This document shows, piece by piece, positions 8,805-16,146 of a stretch of 35,075 nucleotides of DNA. The translations under genes and the position numbers were made by a program. Origin of the DNA: Cytophagaceae bacterium (GTDB lineage Bacteria; Bacteroidota; Bacteroidia; Cytophagales; Cytophagaceae); contig JAGKWN010000040.1 of assembly GCA_021151805.1 (NCBI GenBank), positions 1 through 35,075 on the forward strand, given 5' to 3'. The notes beneath the pieces are model-generated. The model had not been told where the DNA came from. It saw nothing but the letters and a program-made list of their open reading frames with translations, and ran no database searches. Each line of letters starts with the position of its first letter. Position 1 is the stretch's first letter.

Positions 8805-9413
8805 ATGCGACTAAAACTTTCATTGGACGAATCGGAAAAGGTGTTAGCCCCTCACCTGTCAAAATTAACCAGCAGCATTAAAAAAGGCTTTACCGACTAT
8901 ATGGATCTGGTCGGATACGACTGCTATTCCAAGGAGCGTATCATTACGTTTAACTCCAGAACCAAGGCGACCTTAATCCAGAACCTGATTCTGGAACGGG
9001 TCAAAGAGAACTTTGCAAACGTCCCTGGTGTAGCGTGTAAAGAATACAAAGGCGTGTTCGGACTTCTGATCGGCAACCAGATTTTTATACGCTTTAATAA
9101 GTTCAACAAACGTCTTGAACCAGCTAAAGCAAAAACATTACAGAGTAAAAAGTTTGAAAAGCAGCAGACTGTTATCAAAGGGTTTCCAAGAAAGCCGATG
9201 TTTCTATATGCAGGCTATACGTTTACCAGTTCCATGACAGGCATCGGAAGCATCCATCTCGCCCTGCGTGTTAAAGGACATCAGGAATGGATCAAGGAAC
9301 TCTTTAATGGCTTAACCATTCAGCAACCTGTGGCTACAGCTGCACCAGTAGCAGAAAAGCCGGCCAAACGTGTCCGCGTAAAACAAACCGTTCAAATACA
9401 GCAAGCAAGCTAA
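8805..9413 (+). CDS. Hypothetical protein paired with XRE-ImmA peptidase
   Basis: This is a 202-aa protein of unknown function. The N-terminal 165 residues look like a compact alpha/beta domain (GYDCYSKERIITFNSRTKAT ... GVFGLLIGNQIFIRFNKFNK). The last 35 residues are a low-complexity Ala/Pro/Lys tail (AAPVAEKPAKRVRVKQ). No catalytic motif, signal peptide or membrane segment is seen. It ends one base before the start of an XRE-ImmA/IrrE gene. Unknown proteins of about 200 residues upstream of such fusions recur in phages and mobile elements and have been proposed as toxin-antitoxin or repressor-inactivation pairs. I infer that the two act together, but I cannot assign which does what. Confidence 0.72.
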   Translation: MRLKLSLDESEKVLAPHLSKLTSSIKKGFTDYMDLVGYDCYSKERIITFNSRTKATLIQNLILERVKENFANVPGVACKEYKGVFGLLIGNQIFIRFNKFNKRLEPAKAKTLQSKKFEKQQTVIKGFPRKPMFLYAGYTFTSSMTGIGSIHLALRVKGHQEWIKELFNGLTIQQPVATAAPVAEKPAKRVRVKQTVQIQQAS

Positions 9414-9414
9414 T

Positions 9415-10512
9415 ATGAAAATTATCAAGCTTCGGGATAACAGTCCTGAATTCAATTATAAGATGATCATCCTTGCAAGGGAATCCAGAGGTATCGGGCA
9501 GCGTGAGCTTGCTTCCATGGTGGAGACTGACCAGGGCAATCTTTCCCGCATAGAGAAAGGCTCACAGACTCCTGTAAAGGATATGGTCGAACGCATCAGT
9601 AAGGCATTGGATTATCCGGTAAGCTTTTTCAGGCTCCAGCATCCTGTCTATGATTTTTCTAAATCGTATTACAGACGCAAGCTTAAAATGCCTAAGAAGG
9701 AAATTGAACTCTCCGAAGCAAAGATCAATATTTCAAAAATCAATATTGAAACGCTTATACGTGCCGTAGAGCTTCCCGAACCAAATTACCTGACCTTTGA
9801 TCTGTCTAAAGATCTGAGTGCTGCTGCCTGCGCTGCGCTGCTTCGCAAGCACTGGAAGCTACCGCATGGCAGGGTCGAAAATTTTACAAAGGTGCTTGAA
9901 GATAATGGTATTCTTGTTGCCAATATTGACTTTGCAGGTATTGAAGTAGACGGACATGCAATACTTACTGAAAACAATTTACCGATTATCTTTATCAATA
10001 AGAATATTACGGCAGACCGCTCACGCCTGACACTTGCCCATGAGCTTGGCCATCTTTGCCTGCACGTAGGAAAAGATATTTCAGAAGAGCGTGATGTGGA
10101 GCAGGAAGCTTTTATGTTTGCAGCAGAGCTGTTAACGCCGGAAGTAGAGATAGCACCAGACTTAAGCGAAGTAAGCATTGAAAAGCTGAAGGAACTGAAA
10201 AAGTACTGGAAGGTATCCATGGGATCGCTTCTTAAGCGTGCCCATGTATTAAAAGGCATTAGCGACAATCAGTATAAGTATCTCTGGCAGCAGATGGGCA
10301 ACCTCGGATATAAAACTGTTGAACCCAAGGAATTGGATTTTGAAAAGGAAAAGCCCAAGCTGTTAAAAGAGATCATCGACGCATACCTGGAAGAGCTGCA
10401 ATACAGCGAAGAAGAGCTTTCGGAATTGCTGGGATTAAAGCTTCATGAGTTTGCCAGAAGCTATGTTCCCTCAAGACCAAGGCTACGGGTATCCAAAGGA
10501 AAGACCAGCTAA
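9415..10512 (+). CDS. XRE regulator fused to ImmA/IrrE-type metallopeptidase
   Basis: This 365-aa protein has two recognisable domains. Residues 15-72 form an XRE helix-turn-helix (RGIGQRELASMVETDQGNLS, then IEKGSQTP). Residues 130-260 form a COG2856/IrrE_N zinc peptidase with the catalytic motif LAHELGHLCLH (HELGH at 209-213). The C-terminal 100 residues are helical with another short HTH-like stretch (EEELSELLGL). In phages and ICEs, ImmA-type enzymes cleave or inactivate a repressor; in single-chain forms the HTH probably binds the operator itself. It follows the 202-aa gene by one base. A 7-bp inverted repeat with an A/T stem lies downstream (10543-10560) but lacks a terminal T-tract. It is likely the lysogeny or stress switch of the element. 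Confidence 0.88.
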   Translation: MKIIKLRDNSPEFNYKMIILARESRGIGQRELASMVETDQGNLSRIEKGSQTPVKDMVERISKALDYPVSFFRLQHPVYDFSKSYYRRKLKMPKKEIELSEAKINISKINIETLIRAVELPEPNYLTFDLSKDLSAAACAALLRKHWKLPHGRVENFTKVLEDNGILVANIDFAGIEVDGHAILTENNLPIIFINKNITADRSRLTLAHELGHLCLHVGKDISEERDVEQEAFMFAAELLTPEVEIAPDLSEVSIEKLKELKKYWKVSMGSLLKRAHVLKGISDNQYKYLWQQMGNLGYKTVEPKELDFEKEKPKLLKEIIDAYLEELQYSEEELSELLGLKLHEFARSYVPSRPRLRVSKGKTS

Positions 10513-10834
10513 ATTTTAATCATACATCATGCAGTAAAGCACAGCTTTTTTATAAAAGCTCAATGGGATTGGTATCTGCATACGTGAACAAAACAACATC
10601 ATGGAAAAAGGATCACACATTTTACTCCCTAATGAGCTGACCGGAGGCGAACTGCCCAGCTGCCATTATCCCTAGCCTGTAATACATTTTATCATACAGA
10701 TGGTGCTTTCAAAGGAAAGCGCATGGCACTGCATTGTCTTGCTGGTACATAAAAAGGAATCGGTAACAGTTTAACGGAATGCATCATTAATTAACGGATT
10801 ACAGTACAATGTAAAGGATTTGACAAGTATCATA
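10513..10834 (+). other. Gene-free stretch with short repeats and a broken small frame
   Basis: I see no convincing gene here. It holds an inverted repeat AGCTTTT/AAAAGCT (10543-10560), a small stem GCTTTC/GAAAGC near 10705, and two copies of TTAACGGA (10771-10778 and 10791-10798), exactly 20 bp apart. The frame from ATG 10601 runs 57 codons to 10774 but is interrupted by one TAG at 10673-10675. It could be a decayed small gene or chance. The stretch probably serves as the control region for the gene at 10894. Confidence 0.4.
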
Positions 10835-10889
10835 GTAAGCGTAAGCAACAGCTTTGTATCACCAATACAAACACAGATAGAACGCTTAC
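10835..10889. repeat. Two concentric inverted repeats (dyad element) before the 10894 gene
   Basis: The outer arms GTAAGCGT (10835-10842) and ACGCTTAC (10882-10889) are perfect inverted repeats. The inner arms TTTGTAT (10853-10859) and ATACAAA (10865-10871) are also perfect. Both pairs share the same centre at 10862, separated by exactly 10 nt on each side. The element ends 4 bp before the ATG at 10894. It could be a two-dimer operator or, in RNA, a hairpin that hides the translation start. The function is unknown. Confidence 0.6.
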
Positions 10890-10893
10890 CACT

Positions 10894-11130
10894 ATGAGAA
10901 AGAAAGATGAAAAGTACATTCAGGCTGTCAGCCGGATCGAAGAGTTAACCCGCCAGCTAAAGGAAAACCCGGACGATCACGGCTTACTACAGGAATTATT
11001 TAAGGCAGAAGATAAGCTATGCGAGCTTATTAAACAGAATGAAAAGGAAGTAGAAGCTATCCTGAAGCTGGACAGCGAAACGGACGAAGACAACGATTAT
11101 TTCAACGATTATGACATTACAGAAATATAA
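10894..11130 (+). CDS. Small acidic coiled-coil protein
   Basis: This 78-aa protein is strongly charged and helical (IQAVSRIEELTRQLKENPDD ... LCELIKQNEKEVEAILKL), ending in an acidic tail DETDEDNDYFNDYDITEI that resembles DNA-mimic or adaptor tails. I do not recognise a family. It starts 4 bp after the concentric inverted repeats and overlaps the next gene by 20 bp, so the two are probably translationally coupled. Confidence 0.62.
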   Translation: MRKKDEKYIQAVSRIEELTRQLKENPDDHGLLQELFKAEDKLCELIKQNEKEVEAILKLDSETDEDNDYFNDYDITEI

Positions 11131-11608
11131 AATCAGGAAACTTTTTGAAGTGCGGGAATACAAGTTCAAAGAACTGGTAGAAATCTACAAAGTAGATGCA
11201 AAGACCCTGCGTAAATGGATGATGCTTCTTGAAGTAAAGATCAGCCTGGACGGATTGTACTTTAAGATCCGTCAGGTGGAAGCCATCAAGGATACGCTTG
11301 GCTTCCCCTACTTCATCTATGATATAGACTGTGATCTGTCCAGTGGTGAAAAGAAAATGATGAGCAAGCCTTTTGAAGTGCGCCCTTATAAATTTAAAGA
11401 GCTATGCGCCTTATATAATAAACACCCCACAACCATGCGTAGATGGCTGGCTCCTTTCAAAGAGCAGATCGGTGATCTGACCGGAGGTTATTATCTGATT
11501 CCGCAGGTTGAAGCAATCATTGAGCACATTGATCTTCCATATACCATAACAGATGTTACGGAAAGCGATATAGAGCAAAGGAATCCAAAGCAAAGCAAGG
11601 TAGCCTGA
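11111..11608 (+). CDS. Tandem-duplicated HTH-like DNA-binding protein
   Basis: The 165-aa product consists of two copies of one unit. Copy one (about residues 8-70) reads FEVREYKFKELVEIYKVDAK, then TLRKWM, a Gly-Leu-Tyr turn, and QVEAIKDTLGFPY. Copy two (about 84-145) reads FEVRPYKFKELCALYNKHPT, then TMRRWL, Gly-Gly-Tyr-Tyr, and QVEAIIEHIDLPY. The KELxxxYxxxxxTxRRWL part looks like a helix-turn-helix of the kind found in excisionases and MerR-like proteins. A double copy suggests binding to a repeated or symmetric DNA site, and the dyad element is only 220 bp upstream. It overlaps the preceding gene by 20 bp. The role is inferred: regulator or excisionase. Confidence 0.66.
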   Translation: MTLQKYKIRKLFEVREYKFKELVEIYKVDAKTLRKWMMLLEVKISLDGLYFKIRQVEAIKDTLGFPYFIYDIDCDLSSGEKKMMSKPFEVRPYKFKELCALYNKHPTTMRRWLAPFKEQIGDLTGGYYLIPQVEAIIEHIDLPYTITDVTESDIEQRNPKQSKVA

Positions 11609-11652
11609 TACAGAACAAGGGAAGAAACAAGAAGCAGTTTAAATGTTCCACA

Positions 11653-11660
11653 TACCTTTG
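11653..11660 (+). promoter_or_regulatory. Candidate -7 box before the virion-like cluster
   Basis: TACCTTTG matches TAnnTTTG and lies 25 bp upstream of the ATG at 11686, in the 77-bp gap that separates the regulatory genes from the packed virion-like genes. No TTG element is evident at the usual spacing, so the support is partial. Confidence 0.35.
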
Positions 11661-11685
11661 ATTCATCATAAAACGAAAAGCTAAG

Positions 11686-11913
11686 ATGAACACAGGCACT
11701 GAACATACCCACAGCCATTTATCGGTCTTTCTATTAGGAGCGATCCTGAATATTCTTGCAGTAGTGGATCTTCCAAGTCTGATGGACTATTCCATCAAAG
11801 CGATTGCCGGAGGGTTGATCTGGCTCATCTTTAGCCAGATTCATGAGGCATTGAAAATCCGCATGAAAAACAAGGATGCTCAAAAAAATAAAACCGACAA
11901 GAACAATGATTAA
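11686..11913 (+). CDS. Small two-helix membrane protein
   Basis: The 75-aa product has a short His-rich N-terminus (TGTEHTHSH), two hydrophobic helices (about 11-32 and 37-56) and a very basic C-terminal tail (KNKDAQKNKTDKNND). No family is recognised. It is the first gene of the dense rightward cluster and overlaps the next start codon (ATG 11906). Possible roles are a virion membrane protein or a small holin. It shares the design of a membrane segment plus basic tail with several neighbours. Confidence 0.62.
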   Translation: MNTGTEHTHSHLSVFLLGAILNILAVVDLPSLMDYSIKAIAGGLIWLIFSQIHEALKIRMKNKDAQKNKTDKNND

Positions 11914-12391
11914 GGGGAAGCATGTACTTATCGGTATGCTCGGTGTAGCAGGACTTGCAGGCGGAGCATATCTGTTCAATCTAAACAGGCTTTCAGCAGA
12001 GTTGGAGGTAGTAAGCAAGGCAGCTATTCATAAGGTTACGTTAAGCGGACTTACCATCCGCATCGATGTAACGCTGAAGAATCCTACAGGCGGAAGCATT
12101 AACGTAAAGTATCCGTTTATAAAGCTTCTTTACAGCGATGCTACACTTGGCAGCTCGGAAGTGAGAGATCAGAATGTTGATCTGGCAAAATTTGCAGAAC
12201 AGACACTTGATCCAATTTACATCAATCTTCCATTCATGAGCCTTGCCAGCAGTGCACCAGCTTTGCTTAAAGAATACCGCAGCACAGGTAAGTTTGACCT
12301 GGTCATAAAAACAGTAACGACACTGAACAACACCATACCCTTTTCAAAAACACAAAACATTACCATCGGTTCTCAGAAACAAATCACTTAA
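11906..12391 (+). CDS. Membrane-anchored LEA14-like beta-sandwich protein
   Basis: If translation starts at ATG 11906, overlapping the previous stop, the product has 161 aa. An in-frame ATG at 11876 would add a basic decapeptide. Residues 4-21 form one membrane helix (HVLIGMLGVAGLAGGAYLF) after a basic start. The remainder, with VTLSGLTIRIDVTLKNPTGG and a following PFIKLLY strand, resembles the LEA14/WHy beta-sandwich fold, which binds surfaces or ligands and has no catalytic residues. Inside this cluster it is a candidate virion membrane protein exposing a beta domain on one side. The fold assignment is from pattern only. Confidence 0.65.
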   Translation: MIKGKHVLIGMLGVAGLAGGAYLFNLNRLSAELEVVSKAAIHKVTLSGLTIRIDVTLKNPTGGSINVKYPFIKLLYSDATLGSSEVRDQNVDLAKFAEQTLDPIYINLPFMSLASSAPALLKEYRSTGKFDLVIKTVTTLNNTIPFSKTQNITIGSQKQIT

Positions 12392-12462
12392 AGATCGTAT
12401 CCGGCAAGCAAGGGAAACAGCATAATCGTTCGTGGGGAGATGCATAGAAATAGTGAAGCAGA

Positions 12463-14148
12463 ATGGAAGCAGATGCAATAAGAAGAGTAAGAAGCGGAAA
12501 GGAATACGATTATCTGTTTCCACCTGCAACCGGAAATGATATTACCGTTAAAAAGAGCGCAGACGTAGCCGATACCGTCAGTTTCATTCAGAACAATATT
12601 CCTAAAACAACCTGGCAGACAAAAAAGCTTGCACAGTTTGTAAAGGGTAGAAATCTTAATGAAACATGCTCTAAGCTCTGGCACTTTTTATATGAGCATA
12701 TTCCATATAAAAAGGACGAGGAAGGAATTGAACAGATCCGAAGTCCACGCAGGGTCTGGCATGACCGCAACAGGTATAACAGCAACGGAGAAGTTGGCGT
12801 AGACTGCGACTGCTTTACCAGCATCGTCTCCAGTACGCTGCTTGCCATGAGTCCTCCTGTTCCGCATAAATACCGGATCACCAAGTATCCGAAGCGGAAC
12901 GGAGAAACACCCAGATGGCAGCACATCTATGTGGTTGTCCCTAAAGACGGCAAGCTGGATTACGAGCTGAGCAACCGAGACGATTACATCGTCATTGACT
13001 GCGTGAAGAATGCTTATAACGATGAACAACCTTATTTGGAATTTAAAGATTTTGATGCAAAGATGAGACTAGATTACCTGGATGGTTTGGAGGAAGAGGA
13101 ATACGAGGTACCCAACTCTATTGATGCAAAAGACTTTGCCTCTGTGTATGATGAGGAGGATTTAGGAAAGGTCGGACAATGGCTGAAAAAGACAGTCAAG
13201 AAAGTCGGCGACACCGCAGGTAAAGTAATACGCACGCTTAACAAGGTTGCCAACCCTGCAACAATCCTTTTACGCAACGGCTTTCTGATAGCCATGAAGA
13301 TTAACCTGCTGAATGTAGCGAAGAAACTGCGCTACGGCTATGTAAGCGATGAACAGGCACGTCAGATGGGAATGGATCTTTCCGTGCTTGCAAAGGTGCG
13401 TAAAGTAAGAGAGAAAGCTGAAACAATCTTTTATCAGGCAGGCGGTAAAAAGGAAAACTTAAAAAAAGCGATCCTGAACGGACATGGCAACCGAGACAAG
13501 AAAGTCCCTTTAAGCGGTCTCTTCGGACTTGGAGATGTGTATGCCGATCAGGATGAATACGACATCATAAACGGCACCGGTCACTTAGGTCAACTAGGTG
13601 ATCCTGCCACAGGCTCTGCGATTGCAGCTGCCATGACGACTATGACGGCACTAGCTGCTGCCTTAAAGCAGGTAAAGAACCTGTTTCCTAAAGGTGGAAA
13701 AGAGGCAGACAGTTTCAATAGCGAAACAGATACCGATCCTGGTGCAGCAGCCATTGACACATCGAATATTTCAGTTTCAGAGGACGGCGATATTCAGTCC
13801 ATGACCCTAGCTCCTGCTACTATGAAAACTCTTGCACCTGCTACTACAACTGCTGTTACTACTTCTGCCAGCGACCAGGGATCACAGATTCCGGCTACAA
13901 CAGATGATAGTGCTCCGCCCGAAGGCTTTTTCGCTAAAGCCGGAGCCTGGATCAAGAAGAATCCGATCCCTACTGCCCTGGTTGTCGCAGGCATCGGAAC
14001 AGGCATTTATTTTCTGACAAAAAAGAAAGAAGGTCTTTCAGGACTTGATGGAATTTCAGGCAGGCGACAGACAAAACGAAAGCCCCGCAAAAGAACCGGA
14101 AAGAAAACAGCAAAGAAAAAAACCTATAAAGCAGTAAGAATACGATAA
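12463..14148 (+). CDS. Transglutaminase-like protein with C-terminal membrane anchor and basic tail
   Basis: This 561-aa protein has an N-terminal transglutaminase/papain-like domain. GEVGVDCDCFTSIVSSTLL (Cys115 and Cys117), RWQHIYVVVP (His154) and DYIVIDC (Asp179) give a Cys-His-Asp triad in the right order. Such domains act as proteases, crosslinkers or inactive scaffolds. The middle region contains a KKTVKKVGDTAGKVIRTLNK segment and hydrophobic Ala-rich stretches around residues 375-415, followed by a Thr/Ala-rich linker. Residues 502-519 are a membrane helix (IPTALVVAGIGTGIYFL), followed by a tail with about 20 Lys/Arg in its last 40 residues. The layout suggests a virion membrane protein whose tail touches DNA, with the Cys-protease-like domain on the other side. 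The next gene starts 2 bp later. Confidence 0.72.
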   Translation: MEADAIRRVRSGKEYDYLFPPATGNDITVKKSADVADTVSFIQNNIPKTTWQTKKLAQFVKGRNLNETCSKLWHFLYEHIPYKKDEEGIEQIRSPRRVWHDRNRYNSNGEVGVDCDCFTSIVSSTLLAMSPPVPHKYRITKYPKRNGETPRWQHIYVVVPKDGKLDYELSNRDDYIVIDCVKNAYNDEQPYLEFKDFDAKMRLDYLDGLEEEEYEVPNSIDAKDFASVYDEEDLGKVGQWLKKTVKKVGDTAGKVIRTLNKVANPATILLRNGFLIAMKINLLNVAKKLRYGYVSDEQARQMGMDLSVLAKVRKVREKAETIFYQAGGKKENLKKAILNGHGNRDKKVPLSGLFGLGDVYADQDEYDIINGTGHLGQLGDPATGSAIAAAMTTMTALAAALKQVKNLFPKGGKEADSFNSETDTDPGAAAIDTSNISVSEDGDIQSMTLAPATMKTLAPATTTAVTTSASDQGSQIPATTDDSAPPEGFFAKAGAWIKKNPIPTALVVAGIGTGIYFLTKKKEGLSGLDGISGRRQTKRKPRKRTGKKTAKKKTYKAVRIR

Positions 14149-14150
14149 CC

Positions 14151-14732
14151 ATGGCAAAAGCGAAAAAAAGAAAACGGACTTCAGGCACACGTACACGAAG
14201 CAATTCTTCTGCTTCTGCTGCCAGCGTTCTTACAAAGGAAGTATCAAGAAAGGAAATCGGCTTTGCCGTGCTTTCCTTCTTCGGAGGCACTATCATGGGT
14301 GCAGCACTCGGCAAATATTCCGGTCTTGGCGGGCTTGCCATTGCAGGTCTGGGCGCATGGAAGAAAAACATGTATGCAACCAGCCTTGGTGCAGGAATGT
14401 TTTTAAGCACCGTCCCCAAAGCAGCAAGTACAGGCACAGACGGTATAGCAGTTGGAGAGATCGACGGTATCAGTATGGAATCGATCAAAGAAAATACAAA
14501 GAACTATTTTCAGACCCTTGCAAGCAAGCTGATGCTGAAAAGTTCAGAAGCTGTAGAAGGATTAAATGGTGAAGGAGAAGACGATGTAACCTACTTCATC
14601 AATCCGTATACACAAAGCGCTGACAAGCTTGATACCAGAGCGCTTGACCGCATACAGGAACAGATCGCCCAGATGAACACTCCTGTAAACGGAACATTCG
14701 GAGAACCCGATTTCACAGAGAGAAACTTCTAA
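14151..14732 (+). CDS. Basic-tailed glycine-rich membrane protein
   Basis: This 193-aa protein starts with an Arg/Lys/Ser tail (MAKAKKRKRTSGTRTRSNSS), then three hydrophobic Gly/Ala-rich segments between residues 36 and 87 (IGFAVLSFFGGTIMGAALG, YSGLGGLAIAGLGAW, YATSLGAGMFLSTV), then an acidic soluble half ending GEPDFTERNF. No family is recognised. It sits 2 bp after the transglutaminase-like gene and directly before the candidate capsid gene. The composition resembles small virion membrane proteins of internal-membrane viruses. That is inferred from composition and context only. Confidence 0.62.
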   Translation: MAKAKKRKRTSGTRTRSNSSASAASVLTKEVSRKEIGFAVLSFFGGTIMGAALGKYSGLGGLAIAGLGAWKKNMYATSLGAGMFLSTVPKAASTGTDGIAVGEIDGISMESIKENTKNYFQTLASKLMLKSSEAVEGLNGEGEDDVTYFINPYTQSADKLDTRALDRIQEQIAQMNTPVNGTFGEPDFTERNF

Positions 14733-14757
14733 GATTTATTTCAATTCATTCATTTAA

Positions 14758-14778
14758 CAGAGCAGCCAAACTGCTCTG
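14758..14778 (+). other. Hairpin upstream of the 241-aa gene
   Basis: CAGAGCAG and CTGCTCTG form a perfect 8-bp stem around a CCAAA loop, without a following T-tract. It lies in the 85-bp leader before ATG 14818, one of the longer gaps inside the cluster. It may stabilise the mRNA or be a processing site for a highly expressed gene. Confidence 0.45.
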
Positions 14779-14817
14779 AACAGGTAAACTATTGTCAATA
14801 ATTTAAACTATACACAC

Positions 14818-15543
14818 ATGATGGATGCGTTAGGAATGCTTGCAAAATCAGAGTACGGAAATGCAGGCGATTTGATGGGACTTGATGATGTAGATAACGA
14901 ATTACTAGGTTATCTGAATGCACTGGATGTAGTATCCAGACAAAAGGTATTGCAGAAGCTTAATAAAAGAACAGTCGGTTCACAAGGCTCAAGAGCAGAA
15001 ATGGAAAAGTTCTTTGCAGAGCTTCCAAAAACAATCAAGGAAGGATTGCTATCCGGTAAGCTGCGCCTTGCAGATACCGTGGTCTACACCATTAAGCCCA
15101 TCAACGGTGCAAAGACGGTGAAGATGATGGAGAGCCAGGATGTAAAAGAGATCGGCCTTCGCTCCCTTTCCCAGGGCAGACTGCCGAAAAACTCTGCCCT
15201 GCTGGTATCGGGCGTAGTACTACTGCAAGGCGTGGCAGCATCACTGTCAACAGACGATCAGAAAGCTACTGTGTTTGATACCATAGACCATGTAGGTGCC
15301 CTTTCCACAGGAGAATTTACTCTGAAGGCAAATAAGAAAAACATCGTGGATTCAATTTCAAACTACGTGTTTAAAACCAATGAATTCCACAACGTCACCA
15401 AAGGCTATTACAAGCTGGCTAACCCTCGCCTGATCCATGACGATGTCGACATTGAATGGGAAATAGACCTTGGTACTGTAAACGGGATTGACCCGAATAT
15501 GGTGCTCTTCGGAGGTCTGCATGGAACCATTACAATTCCATAA
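14818..15543 (+). CDS. Candidate major capsid protein
   Basis: The 241-aa product has a helical N-terminal third (DDVDNELLGYLNALDVVSRQ) and a beta-rich remainder from about residue 83 (LRLADTVVYTIKPINGAKTV; LPKNSALLVSGVVLLQGVAA; GEFTLKANKKNIVDSI; closing strands VDIEWEIDLGTV and LFGGLHGTITIP). There is no signal peptide, membrane helix or enzyme motif. It is flanked by a leader hairpin and a strong hairpin-T terminator, so it could be transcribed to a higher level than the genes behind it, as major capsid genes usually are. The size would suit a single or compact double jelly-roll shell protein. I see no HK97-fold features. The assignment rests on context, size and predicted strands; a non-capsid structural protein is possible. 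Confidence 0.45.
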   Translation: MMDALGMLAKSEYGNAGDLMGLDDVDNELLGYLNALDVVSRQKVLQKLNKRTVGSQGSRAEMEKFFAELPKTIKEGLLSGKLRLADTVVYTIKPINGAKTVKMMESQDVKEIGLRSLSQGRLPKNSALLVSGVVLLQGVAASLSTDDQKATVFDTIDHVGALSTGEFTLKANKKNIVDSISNYVFKTNEFHNVTKGYYKLANPRLIHDDVDIEWEIDLGTVNGIDPNMVLFGGLHGTITIP

Positions 15544-15557
15544 GACCAAACATGGAT

Positions 15558-15588
15558 ACATGCGGATGAAATGCATCCGCATGTTTTT
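15558..15588 (+). terminator. Intrinsic terminator after the 241-aa gene
   Basis: ACATGCGGATG (15558-15568) and CATCCGCATGT (15574-15584) form a perfect 11-bp stem with a 5-nt loop, followed by TTTTTAT. It begins 14 bp after the stop codon. Genes downstream continue in the same direction without a clear new promoter, so partial read-through is likely. Confidence 0.85.
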
Positions 15589-15610
15589 ATAAACCTGTCA
15601 CTCTATTGTA

Positions 15611-15994
15611 ATGGAAGATAAGAAGTTTGTTAAAAAGCGATACAGCTTTATTGTCGATACGCCAGGTACCAGCTACTCAAAAAAGTTTGACCTGGATAAA
15701 AACATCAAGCTGGTAAGAGGCATTCTGATAAGCAGCGACAAGCCCGATCTGCTGTTCTTCAGGGGCTCTCAGAAGATCACCGTGAACGGAGAGGAACTAT
15801 TTCCCGAAGACTATGAATCCAAATTGCTAATGTCAGGGATCAGCGTACCGCCCGATCAGAAATATGCAGACCTGGGCGATGGCGTGATAGCAGGAAACGG
15901 AGAAGTGAAAATATCTTATAAAGATTCTGAAAACTCCACCACTTCCTTCAGCAGCTACGAAGTGAACCTATATCTGATGTGCGAACTGGCATGA
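15611..15994 (+). CDS. Small beta-rich structural-type protein (paralogue of the next frame pair)
   Basis: This 127-aa protein has a basic start (MEDKKFVKKRYSFIV) and then alternating strands (KKFDLDKNIKLVRGILISSD, KITVNGEELFPEDY, SSYEVNLYLMCELA). No enzyme motif or membrane helix is present. It is the first gene after the terminator, and its stop overlaps the next start (ATGA). It resembles the product obtained by joining the two following frames: both read KKR, then F-x-x-x-N-(I/V)-K-x-V-x-G, a hydrophobic triplet, (S/T)(S/T)D. It is therefore one of a family of small beta proteins beside the candidate capsid gene and could be a minor capsid, penton or spike-base protein. This is inferred. 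Confidence 0.7.
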   Translation: MEDKKFVKKRYSFIVDTPGTSYSKKFDLDKNIKLVRGILISSDKPDLLFFRGSQKITVNGEELFPEDYESKLLMSGISVPPDQKYADLGDGVIAGNGEVKISYKDSENSTTSFSSYEVNLYLMCELA

Positions 15995-16146
15995 GCGAAA
16001 TCAAAACAAAAAAGAGAGTAATGGTTGTTCGGCTTGAAATAGACGAAGCTACTCCCTTCCGGCAGTTTGAAATCAAGCTTCCGGCAAATGTAAAACGGGT
16101 AACAGGTATGATGGTCACTACGACACTGAAGTTATGGATCGATTAG
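15991..16146 (+). CDS. N-terminal part of a frameshifted small beta protein
   Basis: This 51-codon frame starts on the ATGA overlap with the preceding gene. It encodes MSEIKTKKRVMVVRLEIDEA, then PFRQFEIKLPANVKRVTGMM and a short tail before TAG. The first 44 residues align well with residues 6-45 of the 127-aa neighbour, but the frame ends where that protein continues. The matching continuation lies in the -1 frame, in the next entry. A lost base near 16120-16124, for example GG read as G, would join them. I therefore read it as the front half of one gene of about 145 codons, broken by mutation or sequencing error. No good slippery heptamer is at the junction. Confidence 0.6.
   Translation: MSEIKTKKRVMVVRLEIDEATPFRQFEIKLPANVKRVTGMMVTTTLKLWID

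Noticed and set aside
10601..10774. 57-codon frame interrupted by a single TAG, possible amber-decoded or decayed gene
   Set aside because: The length is within chance for this composition, no protein-like pattern is seen, and no other in-frame TAG use supports recoding.
15991..16040. A AAA AAG slippery heptamer in the 51-codon frame (ACA AAA AAG)
   Set aside because: It is in phase, but a -1 shift meets a stop after about eight codons and gives no meaningful product; A-rich codons for Lys explain it.
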